This document shows, piece after piece, positions 36,000-45,491 of a stretch of DNA of 64,000 nucleotides (positions within the stretch are counted from its first letter, which is position 1; each line of letters opens with the position of its first letter). Under the pieces are notes generated by a model. The model was not told the DNA's origin and made no database searches. It saw only the letters and a list, made by a program, of their open reading frames with translations. The DNA is from Bacteroidales bacterium WCE2008 (GTDB taxonomy: Bacteria; Bacteroidota; Bacteroidia; Bacteroidales; UBA932), in contig FUZM01000001.1 in the NCBI GenBank assembly GCA_900167925.1, positions 434,001 through 498,000 of the forward strand, in the 5' to 3' direction. The position numbers and the translations under genes are program-made.

Positions 36000-38900
36000 T
36001 TAGAAGCTGGCGCTGATACCGAAACTGAATACACGTGTGGTAGGGTATGAATATACATTACCGCCTCCGGAACCGGTAAGATTAGGGTCCCAAAGTTTGA
36101 ACTTGCTGAATGTAAATACGTTCTGGCCCTGGAAGTAGACACGGAACGCGCTCATGTGCATCTTGGATGTCCACTTGGTAGGGAAGGAATATCCGAGCTC
36201 GACATTCTGGAGGCTGATGTATTTAGCGTTTCTTGTCCAGAAATCTGAAACCTGAGTGTTGTTGGTAGACTCGTTAAGATATGTGAGGCGAGGATACTTC
36301 GCATTAGGTCTTTCAGGAGTCCAATAGTTGTTGTAGAGGTCTGAGAGCATGTTTGAAGTCTCAAGACGGCCGTCGGTAGAAGTGATACCGGTCACGAGGA
36401 GCTTGGCCTGTGACATCATGTTCAGTGAAACATGGTCGACACCCTTGAAGAACACTGAGAAGTCGATGCCTCTCCATTCTACTGATGCGCCGAATCCATA
36501 GTAGATCTCAGGAATGTCCCTGTAGCCGATTGGCTTGCGGTCGTTCGTGTTGATCACGCCGTCACCGTTGAGGTCCACATAGCGGATGTCGCCAGGTACC
36601 GGATTGAAGAGAGACTGGTCGGCATGGGCGTTGATTTCAGCCTGGTTCTGGAAGAGTCCGTCTGAAACATAGCCGAAAGGCTGCCAGTATGCCTGGCCGG
36701 TGCTGTTGAGGTATGGATATTCGTAAGCGGCCTCATCGCAGTTGACGAGTACGTTCCTTGCGAAGGTGTATGTACCCTTGGCCGTAACCATGAATTCGCC
36801 GAGTTTCTGGTGGTAGTCGGCAGAGAGGTCGAAGCCGGAGTTGTCCATCTCACCCATGTTTACGTATGGGGTGACTGAGATTCCTGAGAAGAATGGAAGT
36901 GACTTTCTGTCAAGGAAGATTCCGGAACGATGCTCCTTGAAGATATCGGCCTGAACCTTGAGCTTTCCGTAGAGAGAGAAGTCGACGCCGACATCAAGTT
37001 TCTCGGCTACCTCCCAGCTTACGTTAGGGTTGGAGATATCGCCTTCCTTGATACCGCCATGACCGCTGACTCCTGTGCCGAAGTAGGCAGAACCGGAGTT
37101 CGTGATGGTGCCGAGGTAGATGAAACGGCGGTTGCCGCCGATCTGGTCGTTACCTACAAGACCCCATGAGCCGCGGATCTTGAACATGTCCACTACGTTC
37201 TTCATCTTGCCCCACCATGGCTCCTCTGATACGAGATAACCCAAGGCTACTGAAGGGAAGAAACCGAAGCGCTTCCCAGGAGAGAAGTTCTCGGAACCGT
37301 TGTATCCGGCGTTAAACTCGAAGAAGTAGCGGTTGTCATAGTTGTATGTGACACGTCCTGCGATACCCTGGTTCCTGTATGGGAGAGAGTACTGGGAAGA
37401 ACCTGCGCTGTCGCCAAGCAAGCTGCGGCTTGACTCCTGGAACAGGAAGAGACCTGTCACGTTGTTCTTGCCGAAAGACCTTGCATAGTTGAGGGATGCC
37501 TCTATGTAGAGCCTGCGGTTACCGGAACCACCCTTGTTATAGTTGAGGGTCTGGCTTCCGGTCTTTGACTGTTCGAGGATGAGGTTTCCTTCCTCGTCAC
37601 GGCCTGTCGCATAGTAGCAGTCGTATGCGCGTGTGTGGTCGAACCAATGAGCGTTGTATGCGTCGAAAGATACCTTGGCGTTGGCTTTCAGGCCCGGGGT
37701 GAGCCAGCCGAAGTCATGGGTAAGTCCGATAAGCGCCTGGGCATTGTTGTCGAATGCCTGACGGTAACCGGTCTCAGTGACCATGGCGTAAGGGTTCACT
37801 GCCATACCGGCGGTCTCGCCTGTAGAGTATTTCTCAGGGAAGAGTACGCCCGGTACCATGAGTGAGTACTGGAATATCTGCTTTGAGTCAGTGCCTGGTT
37901 TGTTGCGCTGCTCGAAGATTGTAGCGAGGTTGAGGTTGAGGGTAGTGTTCTTCTCTACCTGGATGTCGACGTTGGCACGGAAGTTATACTTCGTGTATCT
38001 CATCTCGGTGCCATATTTTACGGATGAATCCTCTTTGTAGAGACCACCTTCACTGTAGAAACCACCACCTACATAATACTTCACGGTGCTGTTACCACCT
38101 GTGATCTGGACGTTTGCGCGATGGCTGGTGGACATAGGCTTGAAGATCTTGTCCATCCAGTCAATGTTCGGATAGAGATCCGGATCCACGCCGCTGAGAT
38201 GCTTCTGCATCACCTCAGGAGAATAATATTCATATCCTGCGGCAGCATTCATCATTTCCATATACTGGCGGCCGTCGCACACATCTGGAATCTTGGTGGC
38301 TGAAACGGCGCCTACTTCATATTTTGCGGTTATCTGGGCCTTTGAATCCGTACCGGTATGAGTGGTGATGAGGATAACTCCGTTTGCGCCTCGCACACCG
38401 TAGATTGCGGTTGCGGATGCATCCTTGAGGACGGAGAACTCCTTGATGTCGTTAGGGTCCACGAGGTCAAGCGAGCGCTCTACACCATCGACGAGACAGA
38501 GAGGAGTGTTTCCGCCGGAGAAGGAGGATACACCACGGATCCAGAAGGTGGAGCTTGCTCCAGGCTCGCCGTTGTTCTGGAAGGAGATGATACCTGACAC
38601 CTTACCACCGAGCATGTTTGAAAGCTTGCCTACGGGAGCGGTGAGCTGGTCAGGAGCGATGGTCGTAATCGCGCCGACGACACTTGCTTTCTTCTGCGTG
38701 CCGTATCCGACAACCACGGTCTCCTCGACCATGAGGGAGCCTTCATTAAGGACCACGTTTGCGGTCTGGTCTTTTCCTGTAAGTTCTACGAAAGCATCTT
38801 CATATCCGAAGAAAGAGATGCAAAGGGTGGCAAATTTGCCTTCATACTTGATTGAATAGCGGCCTTCGGCATCAGCTATCGTACCATAGGACGAATCCTT

Positions 38901-39074
38901 GATCCATACCTGAGCGCCTGCAACCGGTTCATTCGTAGCGGCATCCGTGACAATACCCTGTACTGTCTGGAATGTCTTGCTCTGAGCCGCCGCTCCGGCT
39001 GCGGTACCGAAGAAGCCCACTAAACATAGGATTGCTGAAATCAGCCAATGTTTAGATACTTGAATTGCACTCAT
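36000..39074 (-). CDS. SusC/RagA family TonB-linked outer-membrane transporter
   Basis: 1024 aa. Signal peptide of about 30 residues; an N-terminal carboxypeptidase-regulatory-like domain (VQGIVTDAATNEPVAGAQVW, about 38-115); a TonB-box region EETVVVGYGTQKK; a plug with DVYGVRGANG-type motif (here ATAIYGVRGANGVILITT); then a 22-strand barrel ending in FGISASF with the terminal aromatic residue. Imports oligosaccharides with energy from TonB. It follows GH125 by 51 bases, with no promoter motif in the gap, so it is co-transcribed. Confidence 0.96.
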   Translation of the reverse strand: MSAIQVSKHWLISAILCLVGFFGTAAGAAAQSKTFQTVQGIVTDAATNEPVAGAQVWIKDSSYGTIADAEGRYSIKYEGKFATLCISFFGYEDAFVELTGKDQTANVVLNEGSLMVEETVVVGYGTQKKASVVGAITTIAPDQLTAPVGKLSNMLGGKVSGIISFQNNGEPGASSTFWIRGVSSFSGGNTPLCLVDGVERSLDLVDPNDIKEFSVLKDASATAIYGVRGANGVILITTHTGTDSKAQITAKYEVGAVSATKIPDVCDGRQYMEMMNAAAGYEYYSPEVMQKHLSGVDPDLYPNIDWMDKIFKPMSTSHRANVQITGGNSTVKYYVGGGFYSEGGLYKEDSSVKYGTEMRYTKYNFRANVDIQVEKNTTLNLNLATIFEQRNKPGTDSKQIFQYSLMVPGVLFPEKYSTGETAGMAVNPYAMVTETGYRQAFDNNAQALIGLTHDFGWLTPGLKANAKVSFDAYNAHWFDHTRAYDCYYATGRDEEGNLILEQSKTGSQTLNYNKGGSGNRRLYIEASLNYARSFGKNNVTGLFLFQESSRSLLGDSAGSSQYSLPYRNQGIAGRVTYNYDNRYFFEFNAGYNGSENFSPGKRFGFFPSVALGYLVSEEPWWGKMKNVVDMFKIRGSWGLVGNDQIGGNRRFIYLGTITNSGSAYFGTGVSGHGGIKEGDISNPNVSWEVAEKLDVGVDFSLYGKLKVQADIFKEHRSGIFLDRKSLPFFSGISVTPYVNMGEMDNSGFDLSADYHQKLGEFMVTAKGTYTFARNVLVNCDEAAYEYPYLNSTGQAYWQPFGYVSDGLFQNQAEINAHADQSLFNPVPGDIRYVDLNGDGVINTNDRKPIGYRDIPEIYYGFGASVEWRGIDFSVFFKGVDHVSLNMMSQAKLLVTGITSTDGRLETSNMLSDLYNNYWTPERPNAKYPRLTYLNESTNNTQVSDFWTRNAKYISLQNVELGYSFPTKWTSKMHMSAFRVYFQGQNVFTFSKFKLWDPNLTGSGGGNVYSYPTTRVFSFGISASF

Positions 39075-39125
39075 AATTGATAATTGAAAGGAATTTAGTT
39101 GTTTTTTGTGATTAGTAGGTTGTTG

Positions 39126-40532
39126 CTATTTCACTTTGATGCTGTTGAGCAGTCCAAGTTTGCCGTCATCGATGAGTTTCAGAATCAGTTCTCCGAAAAG
39201 ACCGTTCTGCCATGCAAACCATGAACGTGTATAGTTGTCCGGGTCATCGACGTTGAACGACTCATGCATGAAGCCTGTCCCGGCATCTGTCTTCATGAGC
39301 GTCTCGACGCACCACTTGATTTCTTTGTCATCCTGGCTTGTGAAAGCCTTCATCATTATGGACATAGGCCAGGCCATGTCGTAACCGATGTGCGGACCGC
39401 CGATTCCTTCGGCAGCCTTGCCCCTGAAGAAGTATGGGTTGCTCTCGCTCCATACGAAGCGGCGTGTGTTCTGGTAAATCGGGTCGTTGATGTCAACGTC
39501 GCCAAGGTAAGGCATAGCCAGGAGGCTAGGTACGTTAGCATCGTCCATGAGCAGATGGTTGCCGAAGCCGTCCACCTCGAAAGCGTAGATGGTTCCGAAC
39601 TCAGGATGCTCGTACGTCGCATATTTCTTAAGGGCGGCCTCCACCTCGTCTGCAAGTTCGAGGCACTGTGCAGCGAGGTCCTCCCTCTTGTTCACCTCGG
39701 TAAGAATCTCGGCAGCCTTCCTGAGCGAAGTGACCGCGAAGAAATTGGAAGGGATAAGGAACTGAAGTGTAGTGGCGTCGTCGGAAGGACGGAACGAAGA
39801 CACTATAAGGCCTACCGGATTTACCGGAGCGCCTTTACCGTTGTTGTTCAGCGTATCGAAGGCTCTGGTGGTGTTGCGCATGAACGTATATGGGCCCACG
39901 CCGTCCTTTCTCTGCTGCTCATGGAAGGTCTTCAGCACATTCTCGACCGTCTCGATCCAGAGGTCGGAGAAGATCGAAGAATCGCCGGATACCTTCCAAT
40001 ATTTATACGCGAGGCGGATCGGATAGCAATGGGAATCGATTTCCCATTTTCTCTCATGAACTCCCGGCTTCATGTCCGTTACGTCCTTGGCCCATTCGCC
40101 CCTCTTGTCTTCCTCTTTATAGAATGCATTTGCATAAGGGTCGATGCAGATGCATTTGAACTGGCGCAGAATCACGCCTGCGATGAGCTTCTTGAGCTCG
40201 GGATCATCGTTGATCAGGGTGATGTATGGCCATACCTGCGCGCCCGAATCCCTGAGCCACATCGCATGGATGTCTCCTGTATATACGAAGGTATCATATT
40301 CTCCTACCGGATGGATCGTAGTGTCAAGCGTGTTCGGGAAACAGTTGGCAAACATCCATGCCAGCCTGTCATTCTTAAGCAGCTTTGTCACTTCCTGGAT
40401 CTTGGCCTCGACTGCAGCTGAGACAAAGAGTCTTTCATCTTCAGCCGGACGCTGCGACTCATATTTTCTCGCATTGCATGCCAGAGACGATGCGACGCAT
40501 AAAAGTAGGATGATAGGAATCAGTCTTTTCAT
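39126..40532 (-). CDS. GH125 exo-alpha-1,6-mannosidase, lipoprotein
   Basis: 468 aa. SPII signal with lipobox SLAC (Cys19). An (alpha/alpha)6 enzyme of family GH125 (formerly DUF1237), metal-independent, inverting, removing terminal alpha-1,6-mannose. MWLRDSGAQVWPY is the family signature. The likely acid Asp166 lies in EIDSHCYP and the likely base Glu424 in FMHESF, by analogy with the Asp/Glu pair of the Clostridium enzyme. First gene of the operon with SusC, SusD and the surface lipoprotein. It points to mannose-rich glycans (N-glycans or yeast mannan) as the target. Confidence 0.92.
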   Translation of the reverse strand: MKRLIPIILLLCVASSLACNARKYESQRPAEDERLFVSAAVEAKIQEVTKLLKNDRLAWMFANCFPNTLDTTIHPVGEYDTFVYTGDIHAMWLRDSGAQVWPYITLINDDPELKKLIAGVILRQFKCICIDPYANAFYKEEDKRGEWAKDVTDMKPGVHERKWEIDSHCYPIRLAYKYWKVSGDSSIFSDLWIETVENVLKTFHEQQRKDGVGPYTFMRNTTRAFDTLNNNGKGAPVNPVGLIVSSFRPSDDATTLQFLIPSNFFAVTSLRKAAEILTEVNKREDLAAQCLELADEVEAALKKYATYEHPEFGTIYAFEVDGFGNHLLMDDANVPSLLAMPYLGDVDINDPIYQNTRRFVWSESNPYFFRGKAAEGIGGPHIGYDMAWPMSIMMKAFTSQDDKEIKWCVETLMKTDAGTGFMHESFNVDDPDNYTRSWFAWQNGLFGELILKLIDDGKLGLLNSIKVK

Positions 40533-40724
40533 GATATTTAATTTGTAGTCATTGTAACGTTTTTACTTCCTCTAATTTTAACGTTGCAATAATAATATTT
40601 CGTATCCGTGTCGTTGTCTCATTTTGTGACAAAAATGCATTATTTAGGAAAGAATCATGCATTTTGTCATAAAATGGCAATTATTGGCTATCTTTGCGGC
40701 GATATCGTCAAGACTGTGGCCTTC
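40533..40724. promoter_or_regulatory. divergent control region of the glycan locus
   Basis: Between GH125 (minus) and the regulator (plus). Contains a direct repeat TAACGTT (40555-40561 and 40579-40585, 24 bases apart) on the GH125 side, with no TAnnTTTG box there, as expected of an activator-dependent promoter. On the regulator side is a large imperfect dyad, TGACAAAAATGCAT (40627-40640) with ATGCATTTTGTCA (40657-40669), and a direct repeat CATTTTGT at 40620 and 40660, exactly 40 bases apart. These are the best candidates for binding sites of the AraC domain. Confidence 0.5.
40663..40696 (+). promoter_or_regulatory. promoter of the HTCS-like regulator
   Basis: TTTG (40663-40666), 22 bases, TATCTTTG (40689-40696). 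The -7 box is a full match and the spacing is one longer than usual. The -33 TTTG lies inside the right arm of the dyad at 40627-40669, suggesting autoregulation. It places the RNA start near 40703 and rules out an in-frame start at 40608. Confidence 0.55.
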
Positions 40725-43700
40725 ATGAAAACAAAAGCATTGAAATATACTGCGGCACTATGGCTGATGTTGTCAGTCGGTGCCTCAGGTGCGCGCGTAA
40801 AGACTATTTCGTCACAAGAGGGCATGTCGAACAATGCCATCTGCGCCATATATCAGAACTCTCTCGGACACCTGTACATAGGTACCATGGACGGTCTGAA
40901 CATATGGGACGGCAACACTCTGAAAACATTTGTCGCATCCGACGGCAAGAATTACTTTTCCGGCAACCAGATCAGGCATATCATTCCGGGAACGGGGGAG
41001 TATCTGTATTTGCAGACAAACTACGGGACCGCCCGTCTGGACATGATCACCCAGGATGTGTTTTTTTACGACAATTTGGCTTTCAGCTCCGGACTGGCCG
41101 TGACTGAGGAGGGAAACCTGTTCTCGATAAACGGCGAGGGCAAGCTGCTGTATCTCGATACGGAGTCGTCCGCACAGACTATATACCCGGACATGACATA
41201 TGCCGAAGGAGAGGCGGTACGGCACATGTCCATTCTCGGCGATGGCCGGCTGTGCATATTTTCACGCCGTGACATCGATCTCATCACTTTCAGCGACGAA
41301 CGTGTTCCTTCCATAAGAAAGGTTGAGAATATAGGCCTGAAGTGTCTTTTTGTGACAGCCAGACATGATGGATACCATTACGTCATCTCGCCGGAGGGCA
41401 AGCTGTACAAGGTTGACGGCAGCAATGGAAAGATGGAGATGATCTCGGAAATAGAGTCAGACCTTCTCAAGACTGACGAAGTCACGGGAATCATTGCCGG
41501 CGAGAAAGAATGCTTGATAAGTTTCATGCAGCACGGCGTGATGCGCCACACCTACGGAAAGAAGACTCTGGAGAAGACGGATATCCACTGCGGAGTCTTC
41601 TCGATGATTCCGGACAACAACCAGCCTATAGTTTGGGTCGGAACGGACTGTAACGGGCTTATGCAATGGAGTGACAAGGCTACGGATATTTCCTGCATAA
41701 CCTTTGACGACCTTCCTTACAATATCGAGATGCCGATAAGAAGCATTTATCTGGACGGCAAGGAGGACCTCTGGATAGGTACGAAGGGCGACGGAATCTA
41801 CAGGTTGCGCGGTTTCTCGCCGAAAGGCCCGTTTGAGCGGAACAATATAGACAGGTTCACGGCTGAGAACAGCGCATTGAGCAATAACGCCGTGTATTCA
41901 ATCATAGAAAGCAAAAATGGCTTTTTATGGATCAGCAGCGAAGGTAGCGGTCTGAACTGTTATTCATACAAGACGGGACGCATCGAACATGTGAAGGGAA
42001 GCGAGGGACTCGCTAAGGTTCACGACCTCCTGGAGACTGACGGGTCGGTGCTCTGGGTGGCGACCCATAAACAGGGGTGCCACAGATGTAAGTTCAAGAC
42101 GGTCAACGGCGTGCCTGTCATCACCGAGACCGAAGAACTGCGGTTCGTGGAGCCGTTCAACTCCAGTTCGTCCGTCTTCTCGATAGCGATGGAGAATGAC
42201 TCCACCCTATGGTTCGCCAGCAGGGGAAATGGCGTGCTTTCATACAATATGACCACCGGGCAGTCGCGCGTGGTGCAGTTCCCGACTAACAACGGACTGG
42301 CCATAAATGAGACGGTCTTCGCGACTAAGACCAGGGACATGCTTTTCGCGACAGGAAACGGAATCGTGGCATATTCTTCGGCCGCCGACTCGGCCAAGTT
42401 CCCCGACAGCGTCCCGAAAAGAGCGATACACGCAATCCTGCCCGACGGGAACGGCAACATCTGGATAACGACCAACTCGGGCATCATCTCCCTTGACGAG
42501 AATTTCCGATATCGTTCATCCTTCGACCGCTTCTCCGGTATCGATGTTCTGGAGTATTCTGACGGCGCATGCTATCGCGATCCGAGGAGCGGCACCCTGT
42601 TCTTCGGCGGCATCAATGGCTTCACTGTCATTGACGAGGCGTCATCGTTTGATGACCCGAAGACGGACTACACTCCTGACATCAACATCACGAATTTCAT
42701 CCAGAACAACAAGTATTCTCACATAAGCCTGAAGATGGACAAGGGCAAGCTGAGGATACCATATTCGAAGTCTATCTTTGCCATCGAGTTCTCGCTCGTG
42801 GACAACCTCAATTACCCGGATTACCAGTTCAGCTATAAGATTGACGGGTATGATGACGAATGGATCACTAACAACAGCAATGTGATCTATTTCCCATCCC
42901 TGGATCCCGGGAACTATACGCTCAGGATAAAGTATCTCAACCGGGCGACGCTCTACGAAAGCAGGGATTACTGCCTTGACATCTATATCATTCCTCCTGT
43001 CTACAAGCGCTGGTGGGCCAAGATGATCTATGTCCTGATTTTCCTGGCCATGATTTTCCAGACTTTCAGGTATGTCCAGAACAAGTATGCCTCCATGAAG
43101 GAAAGGCTGAAGAAGAGATATGAGAAGGAGATCATGAAGGTCAAGTCCGAGACGACCAGCACTATTACCGAGGAACTTTCCCTGCAGATAACGTTCATGC
43201 TCGGACTCTGCCAGCAGATCCGTCAGCAGACCAGCAACAACCCTTATGTTGCCGGCAAGGTGAACCTTGTCGAGTATAACATCGCCAGGATCAACAAGAC
43301 TCTGCAGATTCTGAACGAGTACAAGGGCATCTCGGAGACTTCTTCCGGCAAGGTTTCGCTCATTCATGTAAGCCAGATAGCCAATGAGATGCTGGACCTG
43401 ATGAAGTCCAGCGCGAAGATCCGGGAGGTGACCATGCTACATGAAGTGGAGAAGGATATCATAATCCCTGTCAACAAGGAGGCGTTCCTTACCATGTTCA
43501 ATACGCTGCTGTATAAATTCCTGGCAATCGCTTCGGGCAAGAAGGAGATCTATCTGGGCTTGAGGAGGGGCGACAAGGGGGGAATCGTCATGGACATGAG
43601 TGTGACCACCGATGACTCTCTGGCTTTGTCGGATACGGACGACAAGGATGAGAATGTCAGGAACTTTGATTTGATATTGGTCAGCAAGCTTGTCAAGGAG

Positions 43701-44687
43701 ATGAAGGGTGTCATCACTCATGATTATGACAGGGCGTCCGAGAAATTGAAGATGGTCATCGAGATTCCTCAGCAGAACATCGGGGAGAATCATATCCGAT
43801 ATGAGGATTCGTCGATTTCCGAGAACATCAATATGCTGAATACTCTCGTGGAGAATCAGTTCCCGGCGAAGATGAGTACTGACCGCCACCTGGAGAATCT
43901 CTGCCTGATCAGTTCCAACAAGGAGATTTCTTCGTTCATGAATTATTTCATGTCGGAGAAGTACAATGTGCAGGAGTACAACGGCACCGAGGCTGCTCTT
44001 GCGGACATGCTGAACCAGATGCCTGTCGCTATCGTTTATGATGCGACTTCGATGATAAACAGTTTTGCCGGGTTCATGGAGAAGATGAAGGAGGGCAAGC
44101 GGACCGGGCAGATTCCTGTGATTGCCCTGACTTCTTCGCTTCAGGTGACGGAGAAGGAGGAGTGCATGAAGCTGGGTGCGGACCTCTGCATCACTTTCCC
44201 GTTCAACATGGATTATCTGAATGCTGCTCTGGAGAAGATGCTGAACAAGCGTGAGAGCATGGCTGAGTATTACAAGTCGCCTATCAGTACGTATGTGGTG
44301 AACGATGGCAAGATCATCCATCGCGATGACAAGGAGTTCATGAACAGTGTTTTCAAGATTATTGATGAGAATTTGTCCAGTCCTGAGCTGAGTGCTTCTA
44401 TGATTGCTGCGAAGCTTGGTCTCAGTCTGCGCGTTATGTACAGGAAGCTTGCGGAGATTACGGACAAGACTCTCCATCAGATGCTCAAGGAGTCTCGTAT
44501 CGAGATGGCCACGAAGCTGCTGTATTCTTCGAGGCTTACGATTGACGAGATCATGTATCGTGTCGGTTATGATAATCGCAGCACGTTCTACAGGAATTTC
44601 AAGGAGGCGAAGGGCATGACTCCTAAGGAGTACCGCGACGGCATCAAGGACGACATCCTCAAGTCCATGACCCCTCCGGAGAACTAG
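40725..44687 (+). CDS. HTCS-like one-protein regulator with degenerate kinase and receiver domains
   Basis: 1320 aa. Signal peptide/first helix MKTKALKYTAALWLML; a periplasmic two-propeller sensor built of Reg_prop repeats (SNNAICAIYQNSLGHLYIGT; NNAVYSIIESKNGFLWISSE); Y_Y_Y domain near 690-755; membrane helix about 765-785; kinase-like region about 790-1040; receiver-like region about 1058-1175; AraC-type helix-turn-helix about 1205-1310. The phosphoacceptor H-box is replaced (EELSLQITFMLG has no His), no clear N or G boxes follow, and the receiver has lost its acidic pair (CLISSNKE) and its conserved Lys (ITFPF), though an Asp remains in IVYDATSM. It probably signals by conformation rather than phosphorelay. 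Divergent from, and presumed regulator of, the GH125-SusCD operon. Confidence 0.85.
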   Translation: MKTKALKYTAALWLMLSVGASGARVKTISSQEGMSNNAICAIYQNSLGHLYIGTMDGLNIWDGNTLKTFVASDGKNYFSGNQIRHIIPGTGEYLYLQTNYGTARLDMITQDVFFYDNLAFSSGLAVTEEGNLFSINGEGKLLYLDTESSAQTIYPDMTYAEGEAVRHMSILGDGRLCIFSRRDIDLITFSDERVPSIRKVENIGLKCLFVTARHDGYHYVISPEGKLYKVDGSNGKMEMISEIESDLLKTDEVTGIIAGEKECLISFMQHGVMRHTYGKKTLEKTDIHCGVFSMIPDNNQPIVWVGTDCNGLMQWSDKATDISCITFDDLPYNIEMPIRSIYLDGKEDLWIGTKGDGIYRLRGFSPKGPFERNNIDRFTAENSALSNNAVYSIIESKNGFLWISSEGSGLNCYSYKTGRIEHVKGSEGLAKVHDLLETDGSVLWVATHKQGCHRCKFKTVNGVPVITETEELRFVEPFNSSSSVFSIAMENDSTLWFASRGNGVLSYNMTTGQSRVVQFPTNNGLAINETVFATKTRDMLFATGNGIVAYSSAADSAKFPDSVPKRAIHAILPDGNGNIWITTNSGIISLDENFRYRSSFDRFSGIDVLEYSDGACYRDPRSGTLFFGGINGFTVIDEASSFDDPKTDYTPDINITNFIQNNKYSHISLKMDKGKLRIPYSKSIFAIEFSLVDNLNYPDYQFSYKIDGYDDEWITNNSNVIYFPSLDPGNYTLRIKYLNRATLYESRDYCLDIYIIPPVYKRWWAKMIYVLIFLAMIFQTFRYVQNKYASMKERLKKRYEKEIMKVKSETTSTITEELSLQITFMLGLCQQIRQQTSNNPYVAGKVNLVEYNIARINKTLQILNEYKGISETSSGKVSLIHVSQIANEMLDLMKSSAKIREVTMLHEVEKDIIIPVNKEAFLTMFNTLLYKFLAIASGKKEIYLGLRRGDKGGIVMDMSVTTDDSLALSDTDDKDENVRNFDLILVSKLVKEMKGVITHDYDRASEKLKMVIEIPQQNIGENHIRYEDSSISENINMLNTLVENQFPAKMSTDRHLENLCLISSNKEISSFMNYFMSEKYNVQEYNGTEAALADMLNQMPVAIVYDATSMINSFAGFMEKMKEGKRTGQIPVIALTSSLQVTEKEECMKLGADLCITFPFNMDYLNAALEKMLNKRESMAEYYKSPISTYVVNDGKIIHRDDKEFMNSVFKIIDENLSSPELSASMIAAKLGLSLRVMYRKLAEITDKTLHQMLKESRIEMATKLLYSSRLTIDEIMYRVGYDNRSTFYRNFKEAKGMTPKEYRDGIKDDILKSMTPPEN

Positions 44688-44712
44688 CTCTCCTTCCCTC
44701 GCCGTCCGCGTC

Positions 44713-44872
44713 GGGAATCCTCGTGGTCACGGCTCTGTTCCGCCGACTGCGTCGGCTCCATCCCTCCCAATGTCTACTTCGTCCTGCTTCGCAGAACTCG
44801 TATCCATCGGGTCCCTCCCTCTAACGTGGCCGAGGGTGGCCACGCTCGCCGCGACCAGAGGACACCCGCCGC
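44713..44872 (+). repeat. left arm of a 160-bp inverted repeat
   Basis: From GGGAATCCTCGTGG to GACACCCGCCGC. Reverse complement of 45800-45959 with only three mismatches across 160 bases and no gaps. The arm begins 25 bases after the regulator stop. The open frames crossing it are short, in several frames, and mirror-imaged in the other arm, so they are not taken as genes. The two arms bound a 927-base noncoding core. Confidence 0.85.
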
Positions 44873-44921
44873 ATTCTCGCCACTGCGGTGCGGCCGTATC
44901 CTGCCGCGGAAGGAAACGCCT

Positions 44922-45087
44922 CGCTTTACGAGTCCTCTAATCCGTCGGATAAAGCGTTGAGGGTGCACGACATATGGCCAGAGACATTTCTATTGCGGGA
45001 TGTTGCACCCTCATCCCTGTTTTTTCGGCACTGAGGGTGCAACAATGTGCCTCTGAGTGCCCTGTACTATGGTTTGCCGCACCCTCA
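44922..45087. repeat. cluster of stem-loop repeats inside the island
   Basis: Three dyads. CGCTTTA (44922-44928) with TAAAGCG (44950-44956). Then two copies of one unit: TGAGGGTGCA (44958-44967) pairing with TGCACCCTCA (45004-45013), and TGAGGGTGCA (45032-45041) pairing with GCACCCTCA (45079-45087). Both units are exactly 56 bases long and start 74 bases apart. Stems are conserved but loops differ in sequence, which suggests that the fold, not the loop, is kept. Confidence 0.7.
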
Positions 45088-45244
45088 GCATTAAAATGCT
45101 CCACGCCGTTCTTCACGGCGCCGCCGGCCACCCGCTATCTCCGTCAATCGCCCAACCCTTCTCCATTCGTCCCTGCCAGCTACTTCGATCATCCTTTTAC
45201 TCTACCAAACTCTTTCTCTGGTCCCATCCAATCCATCGGATTGC

Positions 45245-45348
45245 GCCAGGTGATGCTGAAAATATACCACCTGGCTCACTTTTGTGGGGAAACCGTGCCA
45301 GGTGATGCAGAAAATAAACCACCTGGCTCACTTTTGCAGGGAAACGGT
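45245..45348 (+). repeat. tandem array A: two 52-bp hairpin units
   Basis: Units at 45245-45296 and 45297-45348 differ at only a few positions. Each holds GCCAGGTG and CACCTGGC as an 8-bp stem with a 15-base AT-rich loop, followed by a conserved TCACTTTTG segment and GGGAAAC. A third, degenerate start (GCCGGATGATCAAGAAA) follows at 45349. The two-copy stretch translates without stops on the minus strand, a frame I regard as fortuitous. Confidence 0.75.
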
Positions 45349-45491
45349 GCCGGATGATCAAGAAATTCCTCTGTCTACGAATATGAAAGTCTGGCAATCC
45401 GGGCAATCTTCCGAATCTTTTTTCTCCGGATATATCGTACCTCAATGGTTCCCTGCACTCTCTTAATTTCCCGGAACCAACCGCGCAACAG

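Noticed and set aside
40608..40724. Extended N-terminus of the HTCS-like regulator starting at 40608
   Set aside because: The added 39 codons span the promoter and dyad; the ATG at 40725 begins a proper signal peptide.
44974..45357. 127-codon open frame across the repeat island, plus strand
   Set aside because: It runs through the TGAGGGTGCA hairpins and array A; residues mirror the repeats, no recognisable domain, no promoter. Treated as fortuitous.
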